Shown here: positions 16,889 to 25,709 of the stretch, piece after piece
Position numbering within the stretch: position 1 is the stretch's first letter
How the letters are laid out: every line of letters starts with the position of its first letter
Source of the DNA: JAXGPF01 sp964463985
GTDB taxonomy: Bacteria > Verrucomicrobiota > Kiritimatiellia > JAAZAB01
Length of the DNA stretch: 64,000 bases
Assembly: GCA_964463985.1 (NCBI GenBank)
Contig: CAYXEK010000010.1
Location: 1 to 64,000 of the forward strand
Direction: 5' to 3'
Translations under genes and position numbers: made by a program
The notes under the pieces: model-generated
Told to the model about the DNA's origin: nothing
Seen by the model: only the letters and a program-made list of their open reading frames with translations
Databases searched by the model: none

Positions 16889-17226
16889 ACCTGAATATTC
16901 CCGGCGCCATTGTCAGTTTACTGGCCGGTCTCCTGCTGGGCGCAGCCAATTATGGGCTGCTGCGCCTGGCGGCCAAGCGTGCCGGCCGCGCGAGCAGCCG
17001 TGCGGCAGCTGTAGCGTGTATCCTGGGCGGTTATGCGGTCCGCTATCTCCTGATTCTGGGATTGACTCTGCTGCTGGTACGCTATTATAATGTTCGAGTT
17101 GCGCTGGCTTGCCTGATGGGCATGCTCCTGGCCACGCTCGGCATGGCGGTTTTCGGGAGGAGGCAGCCGGCGGCGGCATCGGCCGCGCCGCCGGCGTCCG
17201 ATACGCCCCGGAATCCGCCTGATTGA
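16885..17226 (+). CDS. atpI: ATP synthase subunit I-like protein
   Basis: A 113-residue membrane protein with about three to four hydrophobic segments and a Pro/Ala-rich tail. It overlaps atpZ by 4 nt and precedes atpB, exactly where AtpI (or AtpR) proteins are encoded. AtpI is an assembly chaperone for the c-ring and not part of the final enzyme. Sequence conservation in this family is low, so the call rests on size, topology and position. Confidence 0.75.
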   Translation: MNLNIPGAIVSLLAGLLLGAANYGLLRLAAKRAGRASSRAAAVACILGGYAVRYLLILGLTLLLVRYYNVRVALACLMGMLLATLGMAVFGRRQPAAASAAPPASDTPRNPPD

Positions 17227-17244
17227 AAGTGTTCGCCATCCGCC

Positions 17245-17982
17245 ATGGACGAGATAGAATCACCGAATTTTGTAGAATATTTCGCGCATCGGGTCGGTTT
17301 AACCGATTACCTGCCGCCGGACGTGCTGACCGGCATGATGATCCTGGGAGCGCTGCTGGCCGGCGGCTGGCTGGCAGTGCGCCGCTGGCGCAACCGGCCG
17401 GCGGGGCTGCAAAATCTTCTGGAACTGGCGGTGGATGCCATCAACACGCTTAGCCGGCAGATCATCGGCCCCGCCGGCCCGCGCTACATCACCCTCTTCG
17501 CCACGCTTTTTTTATTCATCCTTTGCGCCAACCTGATCGGGTTGCTGCCGGGATTCAAGTCCCCTACGGCCAACTTGAATGTCAATGCCGGCCTGGCGAT
17601 AACGGTCATGCTGGCGTCCTCGGCCGTGCGCATCCGCGAGCATGGCGTGGGCGGCTACATCCGCCATTTCTGCGGTCCGCCCTACTGGCTGGCGCCCCTG
17701 TTCCTGGTGATCCGGCTGATGGAAGAAATCATCCGGCCGCTGTCGCTGACCATGCGGCTGTTCGGCAACATCATGTCGAAGGAAATCATCCTGAGCATCC
17801 TGGTTTACCTGCTGACGCTATTTTTCTTCGCCGACAATATTTACGCCAAAATCCTGCTGCCGGTGCCCCTGATCCTGCGTCCGTTGATCATCCTGCTGGG
17901 AGTGGTGGTCAGTTTCGTCCAGGCGCTGGTATTCACAGGGCTTTCGATGGTATATATCGGAGAAGCAGTCAATGGACATTAA
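17245..17982 (+). CDS. atpB: ATP synthase F0 subunit a
   Basis: This 245-residue membrane subunit forms the two ion half-channels beside the c-ring. The essential arginine lies in LSLTMRLFGNIMS (near residue 172). The C-terminal helices carry LVFTGLSMVYIGEAV, usual for the family. Start ATG 17245 (MDEIESPNFVEYF) fits. It is followed by a GGAGG-type ribosome site for atpE. Confidence 0.97.
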   Translation: MDEIESPNFVEYFAHRVGLTDYLPPDVLTGMMILGALLAGGWLAVRRWRNRPAGLQNLLELAVDAINTLSRQIIGPAGPRYITLFATLFLFILCANLIGLLPGFKSPTANLNVNAGLAITVMLASSAVRIREHGVGGYIRHFCGPPYWLAPLFLVIRLMEEIIRPLSLTMRLFGNIMSKEIILSILVYLLTLFFFADNIYAKILLPVPLILRPLIILLGVVVSFVQALVFTGLSMVYIGEAVNGH

Positions 17983-17997
17983 AACAGGAGGAGCATT

Positions 17998-18351
17998 ATG
18001 AATGTTGGTATTGTCGAAATTTCAATTCTGCTGGCGGCCCTGATCATCGTGGCCGGCACCATCGTGCCGGCCATCGGCCAGGCGCGTTCGGTGGTCAGCG
18101 CCATGGAAGGCATAGCGCGCCAGCCGGAAGCCGCCGGACCGATCGGCAACAATCTGATCATCGGCCTGGCCTTTATCGAATCCCTGAGCATCTACGTGCT
18201 GGTCATCGCCCTGATCCTGATTTTCGCCGACCCTTATACCCAGGACCTCAAGCAAGTGTCCGCCGCCAAAGCCCAGGTGGAAGTGCTGGAATTGCAGGTG
18301 CGCCAGGCCGAATTGCAGCGCCAGTTGGATCAGCTTGCTCCGGCGCAGTAA
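17998..18351 (+). CDS. atpE: ATP synthase F0 subunit c with a C-terminal extension
   Basis: A 117-residue subunit of the rotating c-ring, longer than the usual 75-90. Helix 1 ends PAIGQARSV, so a Gln sits where Na+-type rings have it. The polar loop is ARQPEAAGPI. Helix 2 carries LAFIESLSIYVLV with the ion-carrying Glu, a following Ser, and Tyr five residues after the Glu. Gln, Glu-Ser and Tyr are shared with Na+-binding rings, but the usual Thr is Leu, so the coupling ion is undecided. About 37 hydrophilic residues rich in Gln, Glu and Leu follow FADPYTQ and look like a helical or coiled tail. GGAGGAG precedes the ATG. Confidence 0.95.
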   Translation: MNVGIVEISILLAALIIVAGTIVPAIGQARSVVSAMEGIARQPEAAGPIGNNLIIGLAFIESLSIYVLVIALILIFADPYTQDLKQVSAAKAQVEVLELQVRQAELQRQLDQLAPAQ

Positions 18352-18354
18352 ACC

Positions 18355-18843
18355 ATGCTGAACATTGATGTCAATGTAATCATCGCCCAGACGGTGACTT
18401 TCGCCATCGCCCTGGTCCTGCTGGGCCGGATTGTCTTCAAGCCGGCGTCGAAATTCATGCGCCTGCGCGCCGAACGCATTGCCGAAGACCTGCGGCAGGC
18501 GGCGGAACAGCGCCAGGCCATGGAACAACTCAAAAAGGACTATCACCGGCAACTGGCCGAAATCGCCGCGAAAAACCAGGAGATGATCCGCCAGGCCATC
18601 CGCGAGGGGCAGCAGGCGCGCGATGCCATCCTGGCGGAAGCCCGCCGGCAAAGCGACGCCATCATGCAACGCGGATTGGAACAACTGGAAATCGAGCGCG
18701 CGCGCGTGCTGCGGGAAATGCGGCGGGAAATAGTTGACCTGTCGGGGCAATTGACGGAAAAAGTTGTGCGCGGGGCCATGACTCCCGCCCTGCAAAGCCG
18801 GATGGTGGACGATCTGCTGCAGGATTTGGAGGCTGCGCCATGA
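18355..18843 (+). CDS. atpF: ATP synthase F0 subunit b
   Basis: A 162-residue peripheral stalk subunit. One N-terminal transmembrane helix (residues about 7-27, VIIAQTVTFAIALVLLGRIVF) is followed by a long charged helix rich in Gln, Glu and Arg that would form the dimeric stalk. It starts 3 nt after atpE and overlaps atpH by 4 nt. A single b gene implies a homodimer. Confidence 0.95.
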   Translation: MLNIDVNVIIAQTVTFAIALVLLGRIVFKPASKFMRLRAERIAEDLRQAAEQRQAMEQLKKDYHRQLAEIAAKNQEMIRQAIREGQQARDAILAEARRQSDAIMQRGLEQLEIERARVLREMRREIVDLSGQLTEKVVRGAMTPALQSRMVDDLLQDLEAAP

Positions 18844-19403
18844 TTCTGCCGGTCATATCCAATCTGGCATGCCGGTATGCGCGGGCGCTCTATGAAACCG
18901 CCGACGGCCCCGGCGCGCGCGCGGAACTGGAAAAAATTCTGGGGCGGCTGGCGGAAGCCTGCCGCGCGCATCCGGAACTGCGTATCGTCTGCGGCAACAC
19001 GGCGTTGCCGGCCGCCTGGCGGACGGAATTCCTGCTGGAACTGGCGGGGGTGGCGCGCGAATCCCCGGGGGGACGCATGGCGGAACTGCTGGTCAGCCGC
19101 AAACGCCTAAACTTGCTGCCGGAAATCATGGAAGCCTGGCACGCGCTGGAACGCGCCGATGCCGGGTTGACGCAAGTTCTGGTGGAAACCCCCGCGCCCA
19201 TGCCGGAATCCGAGCGGCAATCCCTGGCGCGCCGGCTGGCGGCTATTCTCGGCCAAAAGGTGGAACTGGACTGGGCGGTCAAACCGGATTTGCTGGGTGG
19301 CCTGGTGCTTTATTATAATGGACGGATTGTGGACGGCAGCATCCGCGGGCGTTTGCGCGCCGCCCGCGAAGCCCTCCTGGCGCGGCAAACGCTGATTGCC
19401 TGA
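18840..19403 (+). CDS. atpH: ATP synthase F1 subunit delta
   Basis: A 187-residue OSCP/delta subunit joining the peripheral stalk to the top of F1. The N-terminal helical domain begins SNLACRYARALYETAD. The C-terminal part has ARRLAAILGQKVELDWAVKP, then LLGGLVLYYNGRIVDGSIRGR, the standard family ending. It overlaps atpF by 4 nt (ATGA). Confidence 0.95.
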   Translation: MILPVISNLACRYARALYETADGPGARAELEKILGRLAEACRAHPELRIVCGNTALPAAWRTEFLLELAGVARESPGGRMAELLVSRKRLNLLPEIMEAWHALERADAGLTQVLVETPAPMPESERQSLARRLAAILGQKVELDWAVKPDLLGGLVLYYNGRIVDGSIRGRLRAAREALLARQTLIA

Positions 19404-19431
19404 GCCGGTCGGCGCGCCGGTTATATTTTTT

Positions 19432-20949
19432 ATGGACGTCACTTTAAAAATCCAGCCGGATGAAGTCACCGCGATTCTGCGGCGGCGGCTCCAGGAATTC
19501 GAAGGCAAGGCCGCCCCGGCCGGGATCGGCGTCACCCTGCAAGTCGGCGACGGCATCGCCCGGATTTACGGTCTGCAGGATGCCCTGGCCGGCGAACTGC
19601 TGGAATTCCCCCATGGAATTTACGGCCTGGCCATGAATCTGGAACGCGACAACCTTGGCTGCATCATCCTGGGCGACGACAAGAAAATACAGGAAGGCGA
19701 CCTGGTCAAAGGCACCGGCCGCATCATGCAGGTGCCCACGGGCCGGGCCCTGCTGGGCCGCGTGGTCAATGCCCTGGGCCAGCCCCTGGACGGCAAGGGC
19801 GTAATTCCGGAAACGACTACCAAGCCGATTGAACGCCGCGCTCCGGCAGTGATAGAACGCGATCCGGTGACCGAGCCGCTGCAGACCGGGATCATGGCGA
19901 TTGATTCCATGGTGCCGATCGGCCGGGGCCAGCGCGAATTGATTATCGGCGACCGCCAGACCGGAAAGACCGCCGCGGCAATTGACGCCATCATCAACCA
20001 GAAAGATTCCGGCGTGGCCTGCATTTACGTGGCCATCGGACAGAAAAACTCCACCGTCGCCCGCGTGGTGCGCGCCCTGCAGGAACATGGGGCCATGGAC
20101 CACACTATCGTGATCAACGCCGCCGCCGCCGACCCGGTGCCCCTCCAGTACATCGCCCCTTACAGCGGCTGCGCCATGGCCGAAGCGCTCGCGGAAAACG
20201 GCGGCCATGCGCTGATCGTTTACGATGACCTCTCCAAGCATGCCGTGGCCTACCGCCAGTTGTCGCTCCTGCTGCGCCGGCCGCCAGGCCGCGAAGCCTA
20301 TCCGGGAGACATATTTTACCAGCATGCGCGCCTCCTGGAACGCGCTGTCAAATTCAGCCGCGCGCTTGGCGGCGGCAGTATTACGGCTTTACCGATCATC
20401 GAAACGCAGGCCGGCGACATTTCCGCCTACATACCCACCAACGTGATTTCCATCACCGACGGCCAGATTTACCTTGAAAGCAGCCTCTTTTTCGCGGGCG
20501 TGCGCCCGGCCATCAACCCCGGCCTGTCCGTCTCCCGCGTGGGCGGCAACGCCCAGCTAAAAGCCATGAAGCAAGTCGCCGGACGTTTGCGGCTGGACCT
20601 GGCCCAGTACCGCGAGTTGGCGGCTTTTTCCCAGTTCAGCGCCGACCTGGACAAAAACACCCGCATGCTCCTGACCAGCGGAGAACGGCTGGTGGAAATC
20701 CTGAAACAGGACCAGTACCAGCCCCTGCCGGTGGAAAAACAGATTGCCGTCATTTATGCCGGCATCAACGGATTCCTGGATGACCTGCCGCTCGAACGCG
20801 TGCGGCCGTTCACGGAGGGATTGCAGCGTTTCATGGACCGCGAATATCCCGAGTTGAATGAATTGCTGCGCCGCGGCGAAGCCTGGAACGAATCACTCCA
20901 GGCCAGGACACGCGAGATGATCGAAAAATTTAAAGCTCAATTCGCCTGA
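19432..20949 (+). CDS. atpA: ATP synthase F1 subunit alpha
   Basis: A 505-residue non-catalytic nucleotide-binding subunit. The P-loop is GDRQTGKT at residues 173-180. Later motifs include YIAPYSGCAMAE, then the arginine-finger region PAINPGLSVSRVGGNAQ. ATG 19432 (MDVTLKIQPDE) is preferred over the in-frame TTG 36 nt upstream, which overlaps atpH; the family N-terminus starts here. Length is normal. Confidence 0.96.
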   Translation: MDVTLKIQPDEVTAILRRRLQEFEGKAAPAGIGVTLQVGDGIARIYGLQDALAGELLEFPHGIYGLAMNLERDNLGCIILGDDKKIQEGDLVKGTGRIMQVPTGRALLGRVVNALGQPLDGKGVIPETTTKPIERRAPAVIERDPVTEPLQTGIMAIDSMVPIGRGQRELIIGDRQTGKTAAAIDAIINQKDSGVACIYVAIGQKNSTVARVVRALQEHGAMDHTIVINAAAADPVPLQYIAPYSGCAMAEALAENGGHALIVYDDLSKHAVAYRQLSLLLRRPPGREAYPGDIFYQHARLLERAVKFSRALGGGSITALPIIETQAGDISAYIPTNVISITDGQIYLESSLFFAGVRPAINPGLSVSRVGGNAQLKAMKQVAGRLRLDLAQYRELAAFSQFSADLDKNTRMLLTSGERLVEILKQDQYQPLPVEKQIAVIYAGINGFLDDLPLERVRPFTEGLQRFMDREYPELNELLRRGEAWNESLQARTREMIEKFKAQFA

Positions 20950-20952
20950 TTC

Positions 20953-21840
20953 ATGAAAAATTTACGCGCCATCCGCACTCGCATTGCCAGCCTGCGCAAA
21001 ACCGCCCAGATCACCCGGGCTATGAAAATGGTTTCCGCGGTCAAACTGCGGCGCATCCAAATCCGGCTGGTTGACAGCGGGCCTTACGTGACCGGCGCCG
21101 CCGCCATGATGCGCCGACTGGCACGGCAACCATCCGCCCCGGCGTCCGCCGCCCACTGGCTGACGCCCCCGCCACAGGGCGCCCGGCGCACCCTGCTGGC
21201 GGTGATCAGCGCCGACCGCGGCCTTTGCGGCAATCTTAACCTGAACGTGCTGCGGCGCGCGCAGGACTTCCTGCGAAAGCTCCTGGCCGATCCGCAAATG
21301 ACGGCGGCGCTTTTTCTGATCGGGCGCAAGGGTGCGGATTATTTCCGCGGTCGCCTGGAAGAATATGGCGGCCGCGCCGCCATTTTCCGCGCCGTGGAAG
21401 CGGCCGGGGCGGACCCGGCCGAACTCTGCCGCCAGTTGACAGACGCCTACCGGCAGGGCGAATACGGCCGGGTGCATATCATTTACACCCGCTTCAAGTC
21501 CGCCCTGCATTACCATACCGCGGAATGGCCGCTCCTCCCCCTGCGTTTTGACGCCCCGGCGCCGGACGACGGGCCGGAATCGGAGGAACTGCTGGTCGAA
21601 CCGGACGCCGCGCGGATACTGGACTACCTCGCGCCGCGCTACCTGCAATCCTGCGTGCGGCGGGTGCTGCTTTCCTCGATTGTCGCCGAACACAGTTCCC
21701 GGATGAGCATCATGGAACAGGCGCATAAAAAAACTGAAGAAATCATCCTCCAGCAGCAATTGTTCTTCAACAAAGCCCGCCAGTTGGTCATTGACCGCGA
21801 ACTGGCCGACATCACCGCGGGGGCGGAAGCATCGGCCTGA
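20953..21840 (+). CDS. atpG: ATP synthase F1 subunit gamma
   Basis: A 295-residue central rotor shaft. The N-terminal helix starts MKNLRAIRTRIASLRKTAQI then TRAMKMVSAVKLRR, and the C-terminal helix includes EHSSRMSIMEQA. Both are family signatures. It begins 3 nt after atpA. The gap to atpD is about 100 bp, longer than the other gaps in the operon, and holds a low-complexity repeat. Confidence 0.96.
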   Translation: MKNLRAIRTRIASLRKTAQITRAMKMVSAVKLRRIQIRLVDSGPYVTGAAAMMRRLARQPSAPASAAHWLTPPPQGARRTLLAVISADRGLCGNLNLNVLRRAQDFLRKLLADPQMTAALFLIGRKGADYFRGRLEEYGGRAAIFRAVEAAGADPAELCRQLTDAYRQGEYGRVHIIYTRFKSALHYHTAEWPLLPLRFDAPAPDDGPESEELLVEPDAARILDYLAPRYLQSCVRRVLLSSIVAEHSSRMSIMEQAHKKTEEIILQQQLFFNKARQLVIDRELADITAGAEASA

Positions 21841-21865
21841 CGGCCGTTAAAAGTTTTAAGGTTTT

Positions 21866-21921
21866 AACACCGAACACTCAACATTTAACACTCAATTTTC
21901 AACACTCAACACCGGACACTG
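21866..21921 (+). repeat. AACACTCAAC-type low-complexity repeat between atpG and atpD
   Basis: Tandem-like short units such as AACACTCAACATTTAACACT and AACACTCAAC recur here. A related stretch lies at about 47190-47227, and a shorter one at 27286-27306. Units vary and spacers are only a few nt, so this is not a CRISPR. It lies inside the atp operon leader of atpD. Confidence 0.6.
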
Positions 21922-21944
21922 ATATTCCTGAAAGATCAATAATA

Positions 21945-23360
21945 ATGGATAATCCGAAAGCAACCGGCAAGGTGGTGCAGATAATCGGCAGCGTGGTGGA
22001 TGTGGAATTCCCGCGCGAACATATGCCCCTGCAAAACATGGCCGTCAAAATCCAGCGCGATCAACCGGACGATTACGGCCGGCGGGAACTGGTGGCGGAA
22101 GTGCAACAGCACCTGGGCGACAACGTCGCGCGGTGCATCGCCATGGCTTCCACTGACGGCCTGCGCCGCGGCAATTCCGTTATCAATACCGGCATACCGA
22201 TCACCGTTCCGGTTGGACGGGAAAACCTGGGACGCATCTTTAACGTCTTCGGCGAGACGGTGGACGGCGCTCCGCCTCCCGCCAGCATCCGGTTTGCCCC
22301 CATCCACCGCAACGCGCCGGCGCTGCACGAGCAGGAAACCCGCTCCCAAATCCTGGAAACGGGGATCAAGGTAATTGACCTCCTGGCGCCTTATCCCAGG
22401 GGCGGCAAAATCGGGCTGTTCGGCGGCGCGGGAGTGGGCAAGACCGTCCTGATCATGGAATTGATCCATAACATCGCCACCGAACACGGCGGCCTGGCGG
22501 TCTTCGCCGGCGTCGGCGAACGGACGCGGGAAGGCAACGACCTGTGGCGCGAAATGCAGGAATCGAAAGTGCTGGAAAAAACCGTACTGGTATATGGGCA
22601 GATGAACGAACCGCCGGGCGCGCGCCTGCGGTTGCCTCTGACCGCCCTGACCATGGCGGAGCATTTCCGGGATGAAACCGGGCAGGAAGTTCTTTTGTTT
22701 ATTGACAATATTTTCCGGTTTGCCCAGGCCGGCTCGGAGGTGTCCGCCCTGGTCGGACGCATCCCCTCCGCCGTCGGCTACCAGCCTACCCTGGCCGCGG
22801 AACTGGGAGAACTGGAAGAGCGCATCACCTCCACCCGCCGCGGTTCGATCACCTCGGTGCAGGCGGTATACGTGCCGGCGGACGACTTGACCGATCCGGC
22901 CCCCGCCACGGTCTTCACCCACCTTGACGCCTCCACCGTCCTGTCCCGTACCATTGCCGAGCAGGGGCTTTACCCGGCTGTGGATCCCCTGGATTCGAAT
23001 TCCAAATTTCTGGCCGCGGAAGTGGTCGGCGAAGAACATTACCGGGTGGCCCGCGGGGTGCAGCAAATTCTCCAGAAATATCGGGAATTGCAGGACATCA
23101 TCGCCATCCTCGGGATGGAGGAACTATCCGACGCGGACAAGCAGACCGTCGCCCGGGCGCGCAAAATCCAGCGTTTCCTGACCCAGCCGTTTTTCGTCAC
23201 GGAACAGTTTATCGGCGCCCCGGGCCGTTACGTCAGCCGCGCGGAAACTATCCGCGGTTTCCGGGAAATCCTGGATGGCCGGCACGACAGCCTGCCGGAG
23301 AGCGCTTTTTACATGGTGGGCGACATCGCCGAAGCCCAGCGGAAGCAGGACGGCAAATGA
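21945..23360 (+). CDS. atpD: ATP synthase F1 subunit beta (catalytic)
   Basis: A 471-residue catalytic subunit. Walker A is GGAGVGKT at residues 160-167. The catalytic region has GERTREGNDLWREM. Walker B is LLFIDNIFRFAQAGSEVSAL, and YVPADDLTDPAPATVF is present. Length and motifs are normal. It overlaps atpC by 4 nt. Confidence 0.98.
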   Translation: MDNPKATGKVVQIIGSVVDVEFPREHMPLQNMAVKIQRDQPDDYGRRELVAEVQQHLGDNVARCIAMASTDGLRRGNSVINTGIPITVPVGRENLGRIFNVFGETVDGAPPPASIRFAPIHRNAPALHEQETRSQILETGIKVIDLLAPYPRGGKIGLFGGAGVGKTVLIMELIHNIATEHGGLAVFAGVGERTREGNDLWREMQESKVLEKTVLVYGQMNEPPGARLRLPLTALTMAEHFRDETGQEVLLFIDNIFRFAQAGSEVSALVGRIPSAVGYQPTLAAELGELEERITSTRRGSITSVQAVYVPADDLTDPAPATVFTHLDASTVLSRTIAEQGLYPAVDPLDSNSKFLAAEVVGEEHYRVARGVQQILQKYRELQDIIAILGMEELSDADKQTVARARKIQRFLTQPFFVTEQFIGAPGRYVSRAETIRGFREILDGRHDSLPESAFYMVGDIAEAQRKQDGK

Positions 23361-23644
23361 TGCGCGCTTTTGAACTGGAAATCATAACCCCTGCCGGCGT
23401 GGTTTATGACGACACCGCCGAATCCCTGGTCGCGCAGGGCGCGGACGGCGCTTTCGGCGTGTTGGCGCGGCATGCGCCGCTGCTGGCCGGGCTGCGTCCC
23501 GGCAAACTGAAAGTGCGCAAAAGCAACCAGCGCACGTTATGGTTCGACTGCGGCGAGGGAGTGCTGGAAGCGCGGCGGAACCGGGTCACTGTGCTGGCGG
23601 ATCAATGTTCATCACTTGATCCCGGCCCTGCGCCCGGACCGTGA
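23357..23644 (+). CDS. atpC: ATP synthase F1 subunit epsilon, short form
   Basis: A 95-residue protein with only the N-terminal beta-sandwich of epsilon: FELEIITPAGVVYDDTAESL, then GVLARHAPLLAGL. The usual C-terminal pair of helices (about 40 residues), which regulates ATP hydrolysis, is missing; the chain ends in a Pro-rich tail PGPAPGP. The last 59 nt overlap the 3' end of the opposing GAF-GGDEF gene. Short epsilon subunits exist in some anaerobes, so the gene is probably functional. Start is ATG 23357 or the adjacent ATG 23360. Confidence 0.92.
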   Translation: MMRAFELEIITPAGVVYDDTAESLVAQGADGAFGVLARHAPLLAGLRPGKLKVRKSNQRTLWFDCGEGVLEARRNRVTVLADQCSSLDPGPAPGP

Positions 23645-24605
23645 TCAAGCCGCTGCCGAGCGCGGCCAGTATCTTTTCCAGGGGGACATCCAGTTCCTCA
23701 GGCGTGCTCATGGTCATGGCCACGCCGCTGATCGTCACCTTGCACCCGGAATTGGGCGCCACGTGTCCGCGGATCCGCGTGCGGATGTCTTCCAGCACCG
23801 CCGCCGCCTTGTCCCGGTCGATGCCGCCCATGCAAACTATGAACTCGTCGGCGGAAAAACGCCCCACCAGGTCTATTTCCCGGATGCTGCTTTTAATCAG
23901 CCGGTGGATTTCCTCCAGCAAGGCATGCCCGGCTTCGATGCCGCAGGTCTGGACAAATCCCGTGTAATCATCCACGTCCAGGAAAATCAGGGAGAGGCGT
24001 TGCTGATAAGACTTGGCCCGCGCCAGTTCCATCCGGTATTCCTCGAGAAAGGCGTGGTACTTCAAGGCCTGGCTGGCTTCATCCACCCGGGAAAGGTGCC
24101 GCGACAGCACCATCAGTTCGTATTTCTCAATTAACTGGCCGACTAACAGACCCAGCACCTGCAACCATGCTCCTTCTTCCGGAGTGAACCCGCCTTCCTC
24201 GCGGTCGCAGTGCAGGTAACCGATCGCCCGCTGGCTGTGCATGATCGGCGCCAGCACCGCCGCCGTCAAATCCGATTCAAGCTTTATTTCGTTATACTCC
24301 GGCATCTCCGGCCGCAGATCATTCCATACCGCGGTTTCATGTTTCAGCAGCACATGCGGAATCACCAGACCGTCAATCGGACGATGAAACTGCTTTGCAA
24401 AAGAATAACTGATCTGCCGGGAAGTTTTGATCGCCAGGTCGTCGGTGTTTTGATCCACCATGATCACGGCCAGGCTGCGGTGCGGGATGAAATCCTTCAA
24501 TTGCTCGATCACTTCGTGCAAGGCCTGTTCCACGGTAAGCGCCTCGCTTACGGCCTGCCAGGTACGGATCAGCCATCCGGCGGCATCTTGTGAGTTTGCT
24601 GCCAT
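23586..24605 (-). CDS. GAF-GGDEF protein with a degenerate active site
   Basis: A 339-residue protein. An N-terminal GAF-like sensor (about residues 20-165) is followed by a short helical linker and a GGDEF domain (about 190-330; SLIFLDVDDYTGF, then LVGRFSADEFIVCMGG). The signature is SADEF instead of GG[DE]EF, so diguanylate cyclase activity is doubtful and a GTP- or c-di-GMP-sensing role is possible. No RxxD inhibitory site is obvious. It is transcribed towards atpC and overlaps it by 59 nt. Confidence 0.85.
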   Translation of the reverse strand: MAANSQDAAGWLIRTWQAVSEALTVEQALHEVIEQLKDFIPHRSLAVIMVDQNTDDLAIKTSRQISYSFAKQFHRPIDGLVIPHVLLKHETAVWNDLRPEMPEYNEIKLESDLTAAVLAPIMHSQRAIGYLHCDREEGGFTPEEGAWLQVLGLLVGQLIEKYELMVLSRHLSRVDEASQALKYHAFLEEYRMELARAKSYQQRLSLIFLDVDDYTGFVQTCGIEAGHALLEEIHRLIKSSIREIDLVGRFSADEFIVCMGGIDRDKAAAVLEDIRTRIRGHVAPNSGCKVTISGVAMTMSTPEELDVPLEKILAALGSGLITVRAQGRDQVMNIDPPAQ

Positions 24606-24772
24606 ACGCCCCCTGCTGGTTTAAAACAACTTGCTGCCGCAACCATTATTTACAATTTATTTTTTAATTCAGAACCGGCATGATGTCAAGGCTCGAATTA
24701 TAAATTTTTAAATGGAATAACACCGCGGCAAGTTATATTATTCTTACTGCACATTTTCCCGGAGGCAACACC

Positions 24773-25654
24773 ATGCAGAAAGAGCAGCAGACGCCCCGCA
24801 TGCCGACCGCGGATTGGCCCGCGTTGCGCGACCTGATCAGGCGGGCGCTGGAGGAAGACATCGGCGGCGGCGACGCCACCACCCTGGCGCTGATCCCGCG
24901 CGATGCCCGCGGGCGCGGCGCCATCATCACCCGCCGGGACTGCCGCCTGGCCGGATTGGAAATCGCGCGGGAAGTTTTCCGGCAACTCGACCCGGAATTG
25001 CGCGTGGAAACGCCGCTCACGGACGGCGACGCGGCGCAGCCGGAACAAATCATCATGTCCGTCGCCGGGCCGCTGCAACCCATCCTGACCGGGGAACGGA
25101 CTGCCTTGAATTTTCTGCAGCGTCTGTGCGGCATCGCCACCCTGACCGCGGCTTTCGTGGAAAAAACACGCGGCCGGCCGGTCCGGATTCTGGACACCCG
25201 CAAAACCACCCCCACTCTCCGCCGCCTTGAAAAATACGCCGTGCTCTGCGGCGGCGGCGCCAACCACCGGTTCGGACTCGCGGACATGATCCTCATCAAG
25301 GATAATCACCGCCGTTTCTGGCGCGGACCGGATGGGTTGCCCGGCGCCATCCGGACGGCGCGCCAGGCCTACCCCGATTTGCCGCTGGAAGTCGAAGTGG
25401 AAAACGAAGACGAATTGCGCGCGGCGCTGACCGCCCGGCCGGACTGGATTCTGCTGGACAACATGTCGCCGGAACAATTGCGCCGCTGCGCCGCCATCGC
25501 CTCCGGCAGCTGCAAGCTGGAAGCTTCCGGCGGCATTACCCTGGAAACCGCGGCCGCCGCAGCGGCCGCGGGGGTGGACGCCATTTCGCTGGGCTGCCTC
25601 ACGCATTCCGCACCGGCGGCGGATTTAACCCTCGAATTGCAGGAAGACGTTTGA
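24773..25654 (+). CDS. nadC: Nicotinate-nucleotide pyrophosphorylase (quinolinate PRTase)
   Basis: A 293-residue enzyme that converts quinolinate and PRPP to nicotinate mononucleotide in de novo NAD synthesis. Family motifs are visible: EDIGGGDATT, GERTALNFLQRLCGIAT, LDTRKTTPTLRRLEKYAV, GGGANHRFGLADMILIKDNH, EVEVENEDEL and LEASGGITLE. A strong ribosome site (GGAGG) lies 7 nt before ATG 24773. nadA and nadB are not nearby. Confidence 0.97.
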   Translation: MQKEQQTPRMPTADWPALRDLIRRALEEDIGGGDATTLALIPRDARGRGAIITRRDCRLAGLEIAREVFRQLDPELRVETPLTDGDAAQPEQIIMSVAGPLQPILTGERTALNFLQRLCGIATLTAAFVEKTRGRPVRILDTRKTTPTLRRLEKYAVLCGGGANHRFGLADMILIKDNHRRFWRGPDGLPGAIRTARQAYPDLPLEVEVENEDELRAALTARPDWILLDNMSPEQLRRCAAIASGSCKLEASGGITLETAAAAAAAGVDAISLGCLTHSAPAADLTLELQEDV

Positions 25655-25709
25655 TGGCCCGGCCGCGGCGGTTGGACAGCATTGCTCCGCCAGCCCGGAT
25701 ACATGCGCC

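Noticed and set aside
16652..17226. N-type (Na+-translocating) ATPase operon suggested by AtpZ/AtpI-like genes.
   Set aside because: The gene order I-B-E-F-H-A-G-D-C is that of ordinary F-type operons, and a delta subunit gene is present.
21866..21921. CRISPR-like short repeats.
   Set aside because: Units vary in sequence and length, and there are no spacers of constant size and no cas genes.
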